Assembly: GCF_027923385.1 (NCBI RefSeq)
Contig: NZ_BSEC01000001.1
Span: 3,632,001-3,696,000, forward strand
Reading direction: 5' to 3'
DNA length: 64,000 bases
DNA from: Methylocystis echinoides
GTDB taxonomy: Bacteria > Pseudomonadota > Alphaproteobacteria > Rhizobiales > Beijerinckiaceae
A program made the position numbers and the translations under genes. Under the pieces are notes generated by a model that saw only the letters and a program-made list of their open reading frames with translations, was not told where the DNA came from and did no database searches. Shown here piece by piece: positions 10,144 through 18,812 of this stretch. How positions within the stretch are numbered: the first letter of the stretch is position 1; the number at the start of each line of letters is the position of its first letter.

Positions 10144-11436
10144 ATGCGAATCGTCGATCGCCGGCTCAATCCCGGAGGCAAGAGCTTCTCCAATCGGCAA
10201 CGGTTCCTTCGCCGCGTCCGTGACACGGTGGCGCGCGCGGTTCGCGAGGCGAGCCGCGAGCGCGCCATAGAGGATCTCGAAAACGAACAGGAAATCACCG
10301 TGCCGATCGATGGCGCGCGGGAGCCCGTGTTTCGTCACACGGCGGGCGAGCGTCGCGACTTCGTTCTCCCGGGCAATCGTGACTATATCGAGGGCGATCT
10401 CATTGATCGCCCCACCGGTGAGAATGGCGGCGGCGGAACGGAGCCCGGCAAGGGCGGCGGCCAGGAAGACGCCTTTCGGTTCGTGCTGACGCGCGAGGAG
10501 TTCCTGAGCATTTTTCTCGACGATCTCGAACTTCCCGATTTCGCCAAGCGCGGCCTCGTCGATACGCAGAAGCTCGGCTCGCGCCGCGCCGGCTATACAA
10601 TGAGCGGCACGCCCGCCAATCTGTCGCTGGGGCGAACGATGCAGCGATCGCTGGCGCGACGCATCGCCATGGGGAGACCGCGCAATCAGCTTGTCGAGCG
10701 TCTCGAACAGGAATCCGCCGGCTCTTCCGACAAGGACGTCGCCGAGCGCCTTGCCGAGGAATTGCGGTCGGTGCGCGCGCGCCGCCTGCGCATTCCCTTC
10801 CTCGACCCCGTCGATCTGCGTTATCGGCGCTTCGAACGCTTTCCGAAACCTGTCGCACAGGCCGTCATGTTCTGCCTGATGGATGTCTCCGGTTCGATGA
10901 CGGAACACATGAAGGATCTCGCCAAGCGCTTCTTCATGCTGCTGCATGTCTTTCTCACACGTCGCTACCAGCGCGTGGAAATCGTCTTCATCCGCCACAC
11001 GGACGAAGCACAGGAGGTCGACGAGGAGACATTCTTCCGCTCCACCGAAACCGGCGGCACCACGGTCTCTTCGGCGCTGATCGAAATGGACCGCATCATC
11101 ACCAACCGATACGATCCCGTGAGCTGGAACATCTATGGCGCGCAGGCGTCCGACGGCGACAATATGATGAGCGACAATGACCGCACGCGCGCGCTTCTTC
11201 AGGAGAAGATCCTCCCGCGCTGCCAATATTTCGCTTATCTGGAAGTCGCAAACTCCAACGAAGCGTCGCCGATCAGCTATTTCGGCGGCAGCTCGCTCTG
11301 GAACGCCTATGCGCCGCTTTCGGCGAGCACGCGCAATTTCCAGATGCGCCGGGTGTCGCGTCGCGATCACATCTATCCGGTGTTCCGCGAATTGTTCCAG
11401 CGCCGCGAGGGCGCGAATGCGGAGACGGCGACGTGA
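10144..11436 (+). CDS. DUF444 (YeaH/YhbH) family protein
   Basis: 430 residues from ATG 10144 (GGGG just upstream). The N-terminus MRIVDRRLNPGGKS is characteristic of YeaH/YhbH. The C-terminal half is a von Willebrand A-like fold: FCLMDVSGSMTEHMKD carries the DxSGS metal-site motif (MIDAS). It lies 41 bp after prkA and overlaps the spoVR start by 4 bp, so it is translated with both. The family is required with PrkA in stationary-phase or sporulation-type responses; its molecular activity is unknown. Confidence 0.9.
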   Translation: MRIVDRRLNPGGKSFSNRQRFLRRVRDTVARAVREASRERAIEDLENEQEITVPIDGAREPVFRHTAGERRDFVLPGNRDYIEGDLIDRPTGENGGGGTEPGKGGGQEDAFRFVLTREEFLSIFLDDLELPDFAKRGLVDTQKLGSRRAGYTMSGTPANLSLGRTMQRSLARRIAMGRPRNQLVERLEQESAGSSDKDVAERLAEELRSVRARRLRIPFLDPVDLRYRRFERFPKPVAQAVMFCLMDVSGSMTEHMKDLAKRFFMLLHVFLTRRYQRVEIVFIRHTDEAQEVDEETFFRSTETGGTTVSSALIEMDRIITNRYDPVSWNIYGAQASDGDNMMSDNDRTRALLQEKILPRCQYFAYLEVANSNEASPISYFGGSSLWNAYAPLSASTRNFQMRRVSRRDHIYPVFRELFQRREGANAETAT

Positions 11437-12950
11437 GCGGCGATCTGCTTTTCGAGGGCAAGGACTGGAGTTTCGACACGCTCCAGAATATCCATGACGC
11501 GGTCGACGTCGTGGCGAGGCAGGAACTGGGACTCGACACGTTCCCCAATCAGATCGAAGTCATTACGGCGGAGCAGATGCTCGACGCTTACGCGTCGACC
11601 GGCATGCCGCTGCTCTATCGGCACTGGTCCTTCGGCAAGCGCTTCGCCCAATATGAAGGCGTCTATCGCGCCGGCCTGCAAGGACTCGCCTATGAAATCG
11701 TCATCAACGCCAATCCCTGCATCGCCTATGTGATGGAGGAGAACAGCGCCACGATGCAGGCGTTGGTGATCGCCCACGCCGCCTTCGGCCACAATCATTT
11801 TTTCAAGAACAACTATCAGTTCCGCCAGTGGACGGACGCCGCCGGCATTCTCGACTATCTTTCCTACGCCAAGAATTACATCGCCGCCTGCGAGGAGCGC
11901 CATGGCGAGGCGGAGGTGGAGCGTCTGCTCGACGCCGCGCACGCGCTTTCGGCGCAGGGCGTCGACCGCTATCCGCGCAAGCGGCCGATCAGCCTCCTCG
12001 AGGAAGAGCGGCGCGACCGCGAACGCCGGGCGGAAAACGAGCGCCTTTACAATGACCTGTGGCGCACGGTCCCGCGCGGCGGCGATGCGCCGCGCCGGGT
12101 GATCGATCATCAGCGCGCGCTGCTGCAACTGCCGCAGGAAAACATCCTGTATTTTCTCGAAAAGGCCGCCCCGAAACTGCAGCCCTGGCAGCGCGAGGTC
12201 TTGCGCATCGTGCGGCTCGTCGCGCAGTATTTCTATCCGCAGCAGCAGACCAAGGTGATGAACGAGGGCTGCGCCACCTATTGCCATTACCGCATCATGA
12301 CCAGGCTGCACGAAACGGGGCGGATCAGCGACGGCAGCTTCCTCGAATTCCTGCAGTCCCACACCAACGCCATCCGGCAGCCGACCGCCCACGATCCAAG
12401 CTACAGCGGCGTCAATCCTTACGCGCTGGGTTTCGACATGATGTGCGACATCGCCCGCATCGTGCGCGACCCCACGGAGGAGGATCGGCAATGGTTCCCC
12501 GAAATCGCCGGGACGGGGGACGAGATGGCGACGCTGCGGGAGGTTTGGGCCAATTATCGCGACGACAGTTTCATCGCACAATTCCTCAGTCCGCATCTCA
12601 TGCGCAAATGGCGTCTCTTCCACATCGTGGACGAGGAAGGCGCGCCGAAGCTGAAAGTGGAATCGATTCACAATGAGCGTGGCTATAGCGATCTCAGACG
12701 CAGCCTCGCCAGTGATTACGAAGTCGGCCGCAACACGCCTGACATTCAGGTCGCCGACGTCGATCTCGCGGGGAGCCGTCGCCTCGTCCTGCACCACCGC
12801 GTCTTCGCCGGAAAGCTGCTGGAGATCGTGGACGCCGCGCTGGTGTTGCGCCATCTCACGACGCTTTGGGGCTATGACGTGGTTCTGGAAGAGATCGACG
12901 CAACGACAAATGAAGTGCTAAAGGCGCATATGGCGTCGCCCGAGCCCTGA
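11433..12950 (+). CDS. spoVR: SpoVR family protein
   Basis: 505 residues. The GTG start at 11433 overlaps the TGA of the DUF444 gene (GTGA), indicating translational coupling. The family-typical HWSFGKRF lies near residue 65, followed by MEENSATMQALVIAHAAFGH and NEGCATYCHY. Soluble, with no signal peptide. SpoVR was named from spore-cortex formation in Bacillus, but in proteobacteria it is found with PrkA and YeaH in stress responses. Function here is inferred from the conserved trio. Confidence 0.93.
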   Translation: MSGDLLFEGKDWSFDTLQNIHDAVDVVARQELGLDTFPNQIEVITAEQMLDAYASTGMPLLYRHWSFGKRFAQYEGVYRAGLQGLAYEIVINANPCIAYVMEENSATMQALVIAHAAFGHNHFFKNNYQFRQWTDAAGILDYLSYAKNYIAACEERHGEAEVERLLDAAHALSAQGVDRYPRKRPISLLEEERRDRERRAENERLYNDLWRTVPRGGDAPRRVIDHQRALLQLPQENILYFLEKAAPKLQPWQREVLRIVRLVAQYFYPQQQTKVMNEGCATYCHYRIMTRLHETGRISDGSFLEFLQSHTNAIRQPTAHDPSYSGVNPYALGFDMMCDIARIVRDPTEEDRQWFPEIAGTGDEMATLREVWANYRDDSFIAQFLSPHLMRKWRLFHIVDEEGAPKLKVESIHNERGYSDLRRSLASDYEVGRNTPDIQVADVDLAGSRRLVLHHRVFAGKLLEIVDAALVLRHLTTLWGYDVVLEEIDATTNEVLKAHMASPEP

Positions 12951-12974
12951 GGCGCACGCCGCGCAAGAGGGATC

Positions 12975-13457
12975 ATGTCGAGCTTCAGCGCCGAACTTCC
13001 AGCCGATTTGTGGCGTGGCTGGGTGACGCACTCCACCGCGCTTCTCAACTCCTACCGCGAACGAACCGGCCAGGAACTCATCCTGCGTGGCGGCGACGCG
13101 GCAAGCGAGGCCGAGCGGCTGCTCGCTGCGCCTTTTGTCGTCGTATCGCATGGGACGGGGGCCGACCCGCTCCTCAACTATGGCAATCGGGTCGCGCTGG
13201 CGCTGTGGGAGATGACGCCGGCGCAACTCCTCGAAACGCCATCGCGCCTCACGGCGGAACCCATGTTGCGCGACGCGCGCGAGAAGCTTCTGGCCCAGAC
13301 CGCGCGAGACGGTTTTGTGAGCGGTTATGAAGGCGTGCGCATCAGCGCGACAGGCCGGCGCTTTCGCATTTCGAACGTCACCATATGGAATGTGACCGAC
13401 GCGGCGGGACAGCCCGCCGGTCAGGCCGCGACTTTCGGACGCTGGACGTTTCTCTAA
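12975..13457 (+). CDS. MEKHLA domain-containing protein
   Basis: 160 residues, beginning 24 bp after spoVR. The sequence LLNYGNRVALALWEM, then RLTAEPM and GYEGVRISATGRRFRI, is the MEKHLA domain, a PAS-like sensor fold that in bacteria occurs as short stand-alone proteins. It is cytoplasmic, with unknown ligand. It is probably the last gene of the prkA operon. Confidence 0.8.
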   Translation: MSSFSAELPADLWRGWVTHSTALLNSYRERTGQELILRGGDAASEAERLLAAPFVVVSHGTGADPLLNYGNRVALALWEMTPAQLLETPSRLTAEPMLRDAREKLLAQTARDGFVSGYEGVRISATGRRFRISNVTIWNVTDAAGQPAGQAATFGRWTFL

Positions 13458-13506
13458 GGGATTCATACGCCTGCCGCCTCTCCGGCCCCTCCCCCGCGTC
13501 GCGCGG

Positions 13507-13527
13507 GAGGGCGCGATTGGCGCCCTC
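13507..13527. terminator. GC-rich hairpin, possible terminator of the prkA operon
   Basis: Perfect 8-bp stem GAGGGCGC / GCGCCCTC with a 5-base loop, 50 bp after the MEKHLA gene, next to a second imperfect hairpin (about 13490-13510). No T-run follows. Confidence 0.35.
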
Positions 13528-13686
13528 GCGTCGCCTCTCTTGTGAAGTTGGGGACCGAAAGGGAATCGCCCGCCGCCGAGAACAAAGCAGGATCATCCGG
13601 CCGCCGCATGGGCAAAGTTGAGACGCGCGCAAAAATCGGCACTATGAAGCCAGTGTTGCATGGGCCGATTCAGGGAGAGCGTAGAG

Positions 13687-14040
13687 ATGATGTCGCGTCG
13701 ATGGATGATTTTGGCCGTGGGCCTGACCCTGGGCCTTGGCGCCCTTGGGGGGCCGGCGCTGGCGGAGGACAATTATCTCCAGCAGGCGATCGCAGAAACG
13801 ACTGCCGCGATCGAGGCCGGCAAGCAGGGCGAGGCGAGCTCGTTCGTCGAGCACGCGGATGATGCGATCGACCGGGCGCGCAGCGCCGTCTGGGGCACGC
13901 CCGTCGACCCGATCCGCAAGGGAATCAAATATCTGCGCAAGGCCGTGAAGCTTGCGAAGGGCACCAGCCTGGACAAGCGCATCGCAAAGGCCACCGAGCA
14001 GGCTGAGCTTGCCCTGCAGCAGTTCCAATCGGTGAAGTAA
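13687..14040 (+). CDS. Small secreted alpha-helical protein (SmbP-like)
   Basis: 117 residues from ATG 13687 (GGGAG about 10 bases upstream). A signal peptide is clear: MMSRRW then a hydrophobic core and a likely cut after PALA. The mature part is helical, with repeated AIEAGKQGEASSFVEHADDA and KAVKLAKG segments like the small periplasmic metal-binding SmbP family. Few histidines remain, so metal binding is uncertain. It is followed by a hairpin. Confidence 0.55.
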   Translation: MMSRRWMILAVGLTLGLGALGGPALAEDNYLQQAIAETTAAIEAGKQGEASSFVEHADDAIDRARSAVWGTPVDPIRKGIKYLRKAVKLAKGTSLDKRIAKATEQAELALQQFQSVK

Positions 14041-14063
14041 CGCCGCACACGGCGTCCGGCGGG

Positions 14064-14085
14064 GAGAGGCGCTTGCGCGCCTCTC
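14064..14085 (+). terminator. Hairpin after the SmbP-like gene
   Basis: 9-bp stem GAGAGGCGC / GCGCCTCTC with loop TTGC, 23 bp after the stop. No strong T-tract. Confidence 0.45.
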
Positions 14086-14113
14086 GCGCGTCGTCAGGTT
14101 CTGGAGCGACGGC

Positions 14114-14377
14114 ATGTATTCGGCTCGATTCGGCATTTCCGCCTTTCTGATCTGCTGCGCGACGCCGGCGCTCGCCCAGCAGGTGCAGGAGTCCCCCAAG
14201 GACGTCATCGCCGCGCATCTGCGGCTGCAGGGCTACGCCTGCGAGACGCCGAAAAGCGCGCGCCGCGACGTCAAGGCCTCGCGGCCAGACGAAGCGGTAT
14301 GGCTCATCACCTGCGAAAACGCCCGCTACAGGGTGCGGCTCGTCCCGAATATGGCGGATGTGGTCGAGGCGTTCTGA
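14114..14377 (+). CDS. Small secreted protein of unknown function
   Basis: 87 residues with an N-terminal signal peptide (GISAFLICCATPALAQ). The mature domain, about 65 residues, has two cysteines (YACETP and LITCENAR) that could form a disulfide, and the pattern W-L-I-T-C-E-N-A-R-Y-R-V-R-L seen in short periplasmic proteins of alphaproteobacteria. Not recognised further. It precedes the copper-storage-like gene by 70 bp. Confidence 0.55.
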   Translation: MYSARFGISAFLICCATPALAQQVQESPKDVIAAHLRLQGYACETPKSARRDVKASRPDEAVWLITCENARYRVRLVPNMADVVEAF

Positions 14378-14447
14378 TCGCGCCGGTCGCAGAACAAACC
14401 CGCCAGGCCGGTGTTATCGCAAAGGGCCAAACCGCGGGAGACAGTTC

Positions 14448-14858
14448 ATGCACGCCGAACAGATCATCGGGACCCACCCGGATGTGAAAGGCCAAGTCAA
14501 CGACGCCCTGATCCGGTGCATCGAGGAATGTTATGATTGTGCGCAGAGCTGCGTTTCCTGCGCCGACGCCTGCCTCGTCGAGAGCAATGTCGCGACCCTG
14601 CGCCAGTGCATTCGCCTCAATCTCGATTGCGCCGACGTGTGCCTTGCGACCGGCGCGATCGCAACCCGGCGGACCGGCTCGAACGAGGAACTCATCCGCT
14701 CGATGCTGGAAAGCTGCGCCCTCGCCTGCCGCCTGTGCGCAGAAGAATGCGGCAGGCATGCAAGCCACCACGAACATTGCCGCATCTGCGCCGACGTCTG
14801 CCGCCGGTGTGAGGAAGCCTGCGAAGGCGCCGTGCGCACGGTCGGTTTCGCGCATTAG
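14448..14858 (+). CDS. csp3: Cysteine-rich four-helix-bundle copper storage protein (Csp3-like)
   Basis: 136 residues from ATG 14448, with 18 cysteines arranged in CxxxC and CxxC repeats (CIEECYDCAQSCVSCADAC at the first helix). This is the DUF326 four-helix-bundle pattern of the copper storage proteins. There is no Tat or Sec signal peptide, which matches cytosolic Csp3 rather than exported Csp1/Csp2. The methanotroph Csp3 also has 18 cysteines and stores many Cu(I) ions inside the bundle. The role of buffering cytosolic copper is inferred from the family. A strong hairpin terminator follows 10 bp after the stop. Confidence 0.87.
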   Translation: MHAEQIIGTHPDVKGQVNDALIRCIEECYDCAQSCVSCADACLVESNVATLRQCIRLNLDCADVCLATGAIATRRTGSNEELIRSMLESCALACRLCAEECGRHASHHEHCRICADVCRRCEEACEGAVRTVGFAH

Positions 14859-14868
14859 GACCATCTCT

Positions 14869-14898
14869 GGACAGGCCTGACCTCTGGCAGGCCTGTCC
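14869..14898 (+). terminator. Intrinsic terminator after the Csp3-like gene
   Basis: Perfect 11-bp stem GGACAGGCCTG / CAGGCCTGTCC with an 8-base loop, followed within 10 bp by five T. Confidence 0.75.
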
Positions 14899-14936
14899 CG
14901 TAGCGCCTTTTTGCGGATTGCCCCCGTCGCGCTATC

Positions 14937-15845
14937 ATGGCGCCTGCCATGACACACGTCCCCATCACCTACATCGAGCCGGTCTACCGACCCCCGAGCG
15001 AGGCGGACTCGCTGATCCTGCCGCTCACCAATGGCTGCTCGTGGAACCGTTGCACCTTCTGCGAGATGTATACGGCGCCGCAAAAGCGTTTCCGGCCGCG
15101 CGACGAGGCGGAGGTTCTGGAAAGCATCCGCCTGTGCGGCGAACGCTTCGGCGGCGCGGTGAAACGGATCTTCCTCTCCGACGGCGACGCCATGACGTTG
15201 TCGACGCGCCGTCTGACCACCGTGCTGGCGGCGATCCGGCAGCATCTGCCCGGCGTTCGGCGCGTGTCGAGCTATTGTCTGCCGCGCAATCTGCGCAAGA
15301 AATCTGTCGAGGAGCTGCGCGAACTGGCGGCGCTCGGCCTGTCGCTCGTTTATGTCGGCGCGGAATCGGGCGACGATGAGGTGCTCGACCGCGTCGACAA
15401 GGGCGAGACCTTCGAGAGTTCGCGCGAGGCGCTGGAGAAATTGAGGGCGGCCGGCGTCAAGCGCTCGGTCATGATCCTCAACGGCCTTGGCGGCCGCGCG
15501 CTGTCGCGGCAACACGCGCTCAATTCGGCGGCGCTGATGAACGCCACGCAGCCCGAGTTCCTCGCGACGCTGGTCGTGAGCTTCCCGCTGGGCGAGGCGC
15601 GTTTCCGCGCGCGCTTCCCGGAGTGGGAGCCCCTCGACGTCCCCGGCCTGATGCAGGAAATGGAGCTCTTCGTCTCCAGTCTGAATCTGGACAGAACCGT
15701 CTTCCGCAGCGACCACGCCTCGAACTGGCTCATCCTCAAGGGGACGCTCGGGGCCGACAAGCCGCGCCTCCTGCAGCAGCTGCGGGCGGCGATCGCGGCG
15801 CCCGAGGCGGCGCCGCTCCGGCCGGCCTGGGCGCGCGGTCTCTAG
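14937..15845 (+). CDS. Radical SAM protein with CX4CX2C cluster motif
   Basis: 302 residues from ATG 14937 (ATG 14949 also possible). The iron-sulfur motif reads GCSWNRCTFC, a CX4CX2C spacing instead of the usual CX3CX2C. It is followed by a TIM-barrel-like pattern (FLSDGDAM; LVYVGAESGDDEVL, with the glutamate that contacts SAM). Proteins with the GCSxNxCxFC signature form an uncharacterised radical SAM group. No partner gene indicates a substrate. It ends 15 bp from the convergent stress-protein gene. Confidence 0.8.
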   Translation: MAPAMTHVPITYIEPVYRPPSEADSLILPLTNGCSWNRCTFCEMYTAPQKRFRPRDEAEVLESIRLCGERFGGAVKRIFLSDGDAMTLSTRRLTTVLAAIRQHLPGVRRVSSYCLPRNLRKKSVEELRELAALGLSLVYVGAESGDDEVLDRVDKGETFESSREALEKLRAAGVKRSVMILNGLGGRALSRQHALNSAALMNATQPEFLATLVVSFPLGEARFRARFPEWEPLDVPGLMQEMELFVSSLNLDRTVFRSDHASNWLILKGTLGADKPRLLQQLRAAIAAPEAAPLRPAWARGL

Positions 15846-15860
15846 CCCGCCTGCTCACGC

Positions 15861-16694
15861 TCAGGCGCGATTGCGCCGGGCATGTTCGGGAATGGCCAGC
15901 ACCGGGCAGGGAGCCTTGCGCATCACCCGCTCGGTGGTGCTGCCGCGCAGATCGTCGAAGAGATCGTGATGGCCGGCTGTCGCCATGATGATCAGATCGG
16001 GCCGCGCATGCTCGGCGACCTCGAGGATCGTCTCCACCACAGGCCCGCGCTTGAGATCGACATAGGGCAGCATGTTGCCGAAGGTCGGCAGCGTGTCGCC
16101 GACATGGAGCATGTGGAATTCGGCGAGCGGATCGAGCGCCCGCACGAATTTCGACGCGAGCCCCCAGGCGTGCATGGGCGGCACGTCGGCCGCCACCGGC
16201 ATCAGGATGCGATGCAGCCTGATCCGCCCGCTGGCGTGATCGACGAAGCCATGCTGCCCCTCATGGAGGAACAGCGCGGGCGCATGCGTCAAACGGGCGC
16301 TCGCTTCCGCCACGGAATCCTTGAGCAGCCGCCCCATCCAGCTCGAACCATGCGTCATCAGCACCATCAGGTCGCAGAGGCGCTCTTCTGCAAAGGCGCT
16401 GATGGTCCCTGCCACATCGGCCGAGCCAAGCGCCTCTCGTGTCACGTCGACGCCGAGCTGGCGGCGCACATCTTCCGGCGCGGCGGCGGCCTCGAGCATT
16501 TTCCATTGCTTGAGGAGGGCGAGCGCATCGGGAAACCGCGCCCAGTCCGTCTCGTTCCCGGCATCGTCGACATGGAGCACATGCAGGGCGCTGCGCGCGG
16601 CGATCGCCAGCCGCAGCGCATGCGCGAAGGCGGGCTTGCTGCTCTCGGAATAGTCGGTCGGATGCAGGATGGATTGAAAAGGGACTTCTTCCAT
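15861..16694 (-). CDS. Universal stress protein (two UspA domains)
   Basis: 277 residues from the ATG at 16694. The N-terminal MEEVPFQSILHPTDYSESS is the beta-strand 1 region of UspA (DxS). A second Usp-like half begins near residue 155 (RIRLHRILMPVA), giving the tandem arrangement. The C-terminal GSTTERVMRKAPCPVLAIPE carries the nucleotide-binding G-S/T-T motif. A longer frame extends upstream to 17738, but that extension is out of character and antisense to other genes. Cytoplasmic ATP-binding stress protein; ligand and role unknown. Confidence 0.85.
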   Translation of the reverse strand: MEEVPFQSILHPTDYSESSKPAFAHALRLAIAARSALHVLHVDDAGNETDWARFPDALALLKQWKMLEAAAAPEDVRRQLGVDVTREALGSADVAGTISAFAEERLCDLMVLMTHGSSWMGRLLKDSVAEASARLTHAPALFLHEGQHGFVDHASGRIRLHRILMPVAADVPPMHAWGLASKFVRALDPLAEFHMLHVGDTLPTFGNMLPYVDLKRGPVVETILEVAEHARPDLIIMATAGHHDLFDDLRGSTTERVMRKAPCPVLAIPEHARRNRA

Positions 16695-16877
16695 GAGTCT
16701 CGTTCCCGTGTTTTTCCCGACAATGCCACGTTTCGCCGGGAAAATCTCGCGCGGCGTCCCGCCCCGGGAGACACGGCGGGCGGCCCGATATTCCGCCATG
16801 TGCCCTGCCGCACATCGACGCCGGCGGTCCAAGGCTAGCTTTGGTCCATCGAATAACGCAGTTCCCCGGAGGGAGCG

Positions 16878-17141
16878 ATGAAGACCATCAGCAAGATCAT
16901 CACCGGCTCGATTGTGGCTCTGGCGCTGGCCAGCACGATTGCCGCCACCCCGGCTTCCGCCGGGACGGTCTATCTGAACATGTCTTCGGGCGGCGCCCAT
17001 TCGTCGCTGTCCGACGAGGGGATCGTCTCCGGCCCGGCCAACTACAACGATTACCATGGGCTCAATGGCGGCAGCGTCTGCGAGCTTCCGGTTTACAACA
17101 GCTGGGGCAATGTCACCGGCTTCCGCCAGGGCAACTGCTAA
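16878..17141 (+). CDS. Small secreted protein, signal-peptide twin of the gene at 18417
   Basis: 87 residues, strong ribosome site (GGAGG) 6 bases before the ATG. The first 28 residues (MKTISKIITGSIVALALAST and on to ATPASA) are an evident signal peptide, identical but for one residue to that of the gene at 18417. The mature part of about 59 residues (GTVYLNMSSGGAHSS and on, with two cysteines) is unrelated to the other gene. Not recognised. A terminator follows at 17168. Confidence 0.65.
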   Translation: MKTISKIITGSIVALALASTIAATPASAGTVYLNMSSGGAHSSLSDEGIVSGPANYNDYHGLNGGSVCELPVYNSWGNVTGFRQGNC

Positions 17142-17167
17142 AGGCCCGCCGCGCGCGGCGCCGCACG

Positions 17168-17194
17168 AAGGCCGCCCGCACCTCGGGCGGCCTT
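17168..17194 (+). terminator. Intrinsic terminator
   Basis: 11-bp perfect stem AAGGCCGCCCG / CGGGCGGCCTT with a 5-base loop, 26 bp after the stop of the 16878 gene. Confidence 0.7.
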
Positions 17195-17409
17195 CCGTCA
17201 TTGTGAAGCAGGATGGCGCTGGCGATCGTCGTTCGGGCGCGTTCCGCGAGAGCGCCGACCGACCCGGAAAGAGATCAATATTAAACTTCGGTAATGGAAG
17301 ACAAAGTCTCAGACGGTTCTGCGTGACAGTGAGACGTTGAGACAAGCCGGGATGAGAATCCGGTCGGCGCGGCGAACATTTTCGCCCGCGGGATTGTCTG
17401 GAGAACCGC

Positions 17410-17874
17410 ATGAATATTCCTGGTCTTACTGTCGTCACCATGTCCGCTCTCTTCGGGCTCGGCGTCATCATGGTCATCGCCGGCGGCGTCGGCTTCATGA
17501 GCAGCAATCCCGTTCTGATGGAAAACCGGCACCGTTTTGCGCAGGGCGTCGTCTTTACCGCGGCGGCCCTCATGTTTGTCGGGGGTATCGGCGTCCATTT
17601 CACCGGCTCCAGCAACACCGCTTTCCTCAAGGGACAAATGCAGCGCGCCTCGCAGTGCGAACTCGCCAGCGAAGCCGCGCATCCGGAAGCGCGCGGCGGG
17701 CGAAGCGGCGTGATCTCCCGCCAGATTCTTTCCTGCATGCAAGTCGCCGGATATGACTGGAATGAACGGACCGCCCGCTGCCAGGATGCGCCTGTCGCGA
17801 CAAACGGCTATTGTTATGCGCCTGCTGACTGGTTCGACCGAGCGGTCACCACGACGCAACTCTTCTTCGACTAG
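17410..17874 (+). CDS. Small membrane protein of unknown function
   Basis: 154 residues. Two hydrophobic spans are visible (about residues 6-30 and 45-66), then a soluble part of about 85 residues with five cysteines (SQCELA, ILSCMQ, ARCQDA, GYCYAP). The arrangement suggests an inner-membrane anchor with a periplasmic disulfide-bonded domain. Not recognised. A divergent-looking 268-bp region with a terminator lies upstream. Confidence 0.55.
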   Translation: MNIPGLTVVTMSALFGLGVIMVIAGGVGFMSSNPVLMENRHRFAQGVVFTAAALMFVGGIGVHFTGSSNTAFLKGQMQRASQCELASEAAHPEARGGRSGVISRQILSCMQVAGYDWNERTARCQDAPVATNGYCYAPADWFDRAVTTTQLFFD

Positions 17875-17930
17875 CAGGAGCCGCCTCGCGACGGTTTTCG
17901 ATACGCGGGCGGACTGGAGGCTGACGCCAA

Positions 17931-18299
17931 ATGCGACAGGGACCCGGCAAGACACGACGCTTCCTCGGCCTCATTGCAGCGCTGCTCATATTCCTTCCGC
18001 CCGCATCCGCCCTGGCAAAATCCAGGGGCTTTACGCTACAGGACCGGGCTTCCTACATTGGACGACCCTATGACTCGCTTCGCCCCCTTCTGGAATCGAG
18101 CGGGTGGCGACCGGAAAGCCTGCACGGTCCATATCCCGATTACCCGGAGATACATTGCTCGCTCTCCGGGAAATGCGTGGCGTATTGGAGAAGAAAGGAT
18201 CTTCGCGAAATCTATGTCGATGTGAACGTCAGTCAGGAGCCATTCATCGCGGACGCTATTCAGTCAGACACCGAATATCGGCAGGAAAACGCGAATTAG
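17931..18299 (+). CDS. Small secreted protein of unknown function
   Basis: 122 residues. N-terminal signal peptide (RRFLGLIAALLIFLPPASALA). The mature domain contains YIGRPYDSLRPLLESSGW and a two-cysteine loop (HCSLSGKC), a pattern of short periplasmic domains in alphaproteobacteria. It starts 56 bp after the preceding membrane-protein gene and could share its transcript. Function unknown. Confidence 0.55.
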   Translation: MRQGPGKTRRFLGLIAALLIFLPPASALAKSRGFTLQDRASYIGRPYDSLRPLLESSGWRPESLHGPYPDYPEIHCSLSGKCVAYWRRKDLREIYVDVNVSQEPFIADAIQSDTEYRQENAN

Positions 18300-18416
18300 A
18301 ACGCCGGCGCGTGCTTCTCGCACCGATCGACGCCGAAATATGATCGGGCGTACAGCAGCGCCCGACGCCTCCTTGTAGGTTCTTCTCATCGAGAGAGCAG
18401 TTTCCTGGAGGGAACA

Positions 18417-18680
18417 ATGAAGACCATCGGCAAGATCATCACCGGCTCGATTGTGGCTCTGGCGCTGGCCAGCACGATTGCGGCGACCCCGGCCTCGGCT
18501 TCTGACGCCGGCGCGATTGCCGGCGCCGCGATTGGCGGCATGGCCGTCGGCGCGATGGTGGGCGCCGCCGCAAGCCAGCCGGCCTATGGCTATGGCTACT
18601 ACGCCCCGCCGCCGCCCCCGCCTGTCTACTACGGCGGCTACCGCTATCGCCGCCACCACGCCTACGACTACGACGACTGA
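18417..18680 (+). CDS. Small secreted glycine-zipper/tyrosine-rich protein
   Basis: 87 residues with the same signal peptide as the gene at 16878 (GGAGG ribosome site; one substitution in 28 residues). The mature part is a Gly/Ala zipper (GAIAGAAIGGMAVGAMVGAA), a proline run and a Tyr/Gly/Arg/His-rich tail ending in DYDD. Such sequences are membrane-associating or surface proteins without known activity. A strong terminator follows. Confidence 0.65.
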   Translation: MKTIGKIITGSIVALALASTIAATPASASDAGAIAGAAIGGMAVGAMVGAAASQPAYGYGYYAPPPPPPVYYGGYRYRRHHAYDYDD

Positions 18681-18706
18681 TCTTCACATCAGCCATGCGC
18701 GGCAAC

Positions 18707-18735
18707 GAAGGCCGTCGGCGCCGCCGACGGCCTTC
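18707..18735 (+). terminator. Intrinsic terminator
   Basis: 13-bp perfect stem GAAGGCCGTCGGC / GCCGACGGCCTTC with loop GCC, 26 bp after the stop of the 18417 gene. Confidence 0.75.
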
Positions 18736-18812
18736 TGCATTGGCCAGAGCCTCGCATCTCCCGATGAATGATCGGCCGGCCGCGCTATCTGTCAGCGTCA
18801 GAGGAGTGAGAG

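Noticed and set aside
10039..11370. Minus-strand frame of 443 codons
   Set aside because: Antisense to the DUF444 gene; no start context or domain.
11373..12854. Minus-strand frame of 493 codons
   Set aside because: Antisense to spoVR; the composition mirrors codon third-position bias.
16695..17738. Upstream extension of the universal stress protein frame
   Set aside because: The Usp domain begins cleanly at ATG 16694; the extension is basic, lacks motifs and runs antisense to two secreted-protein genes.
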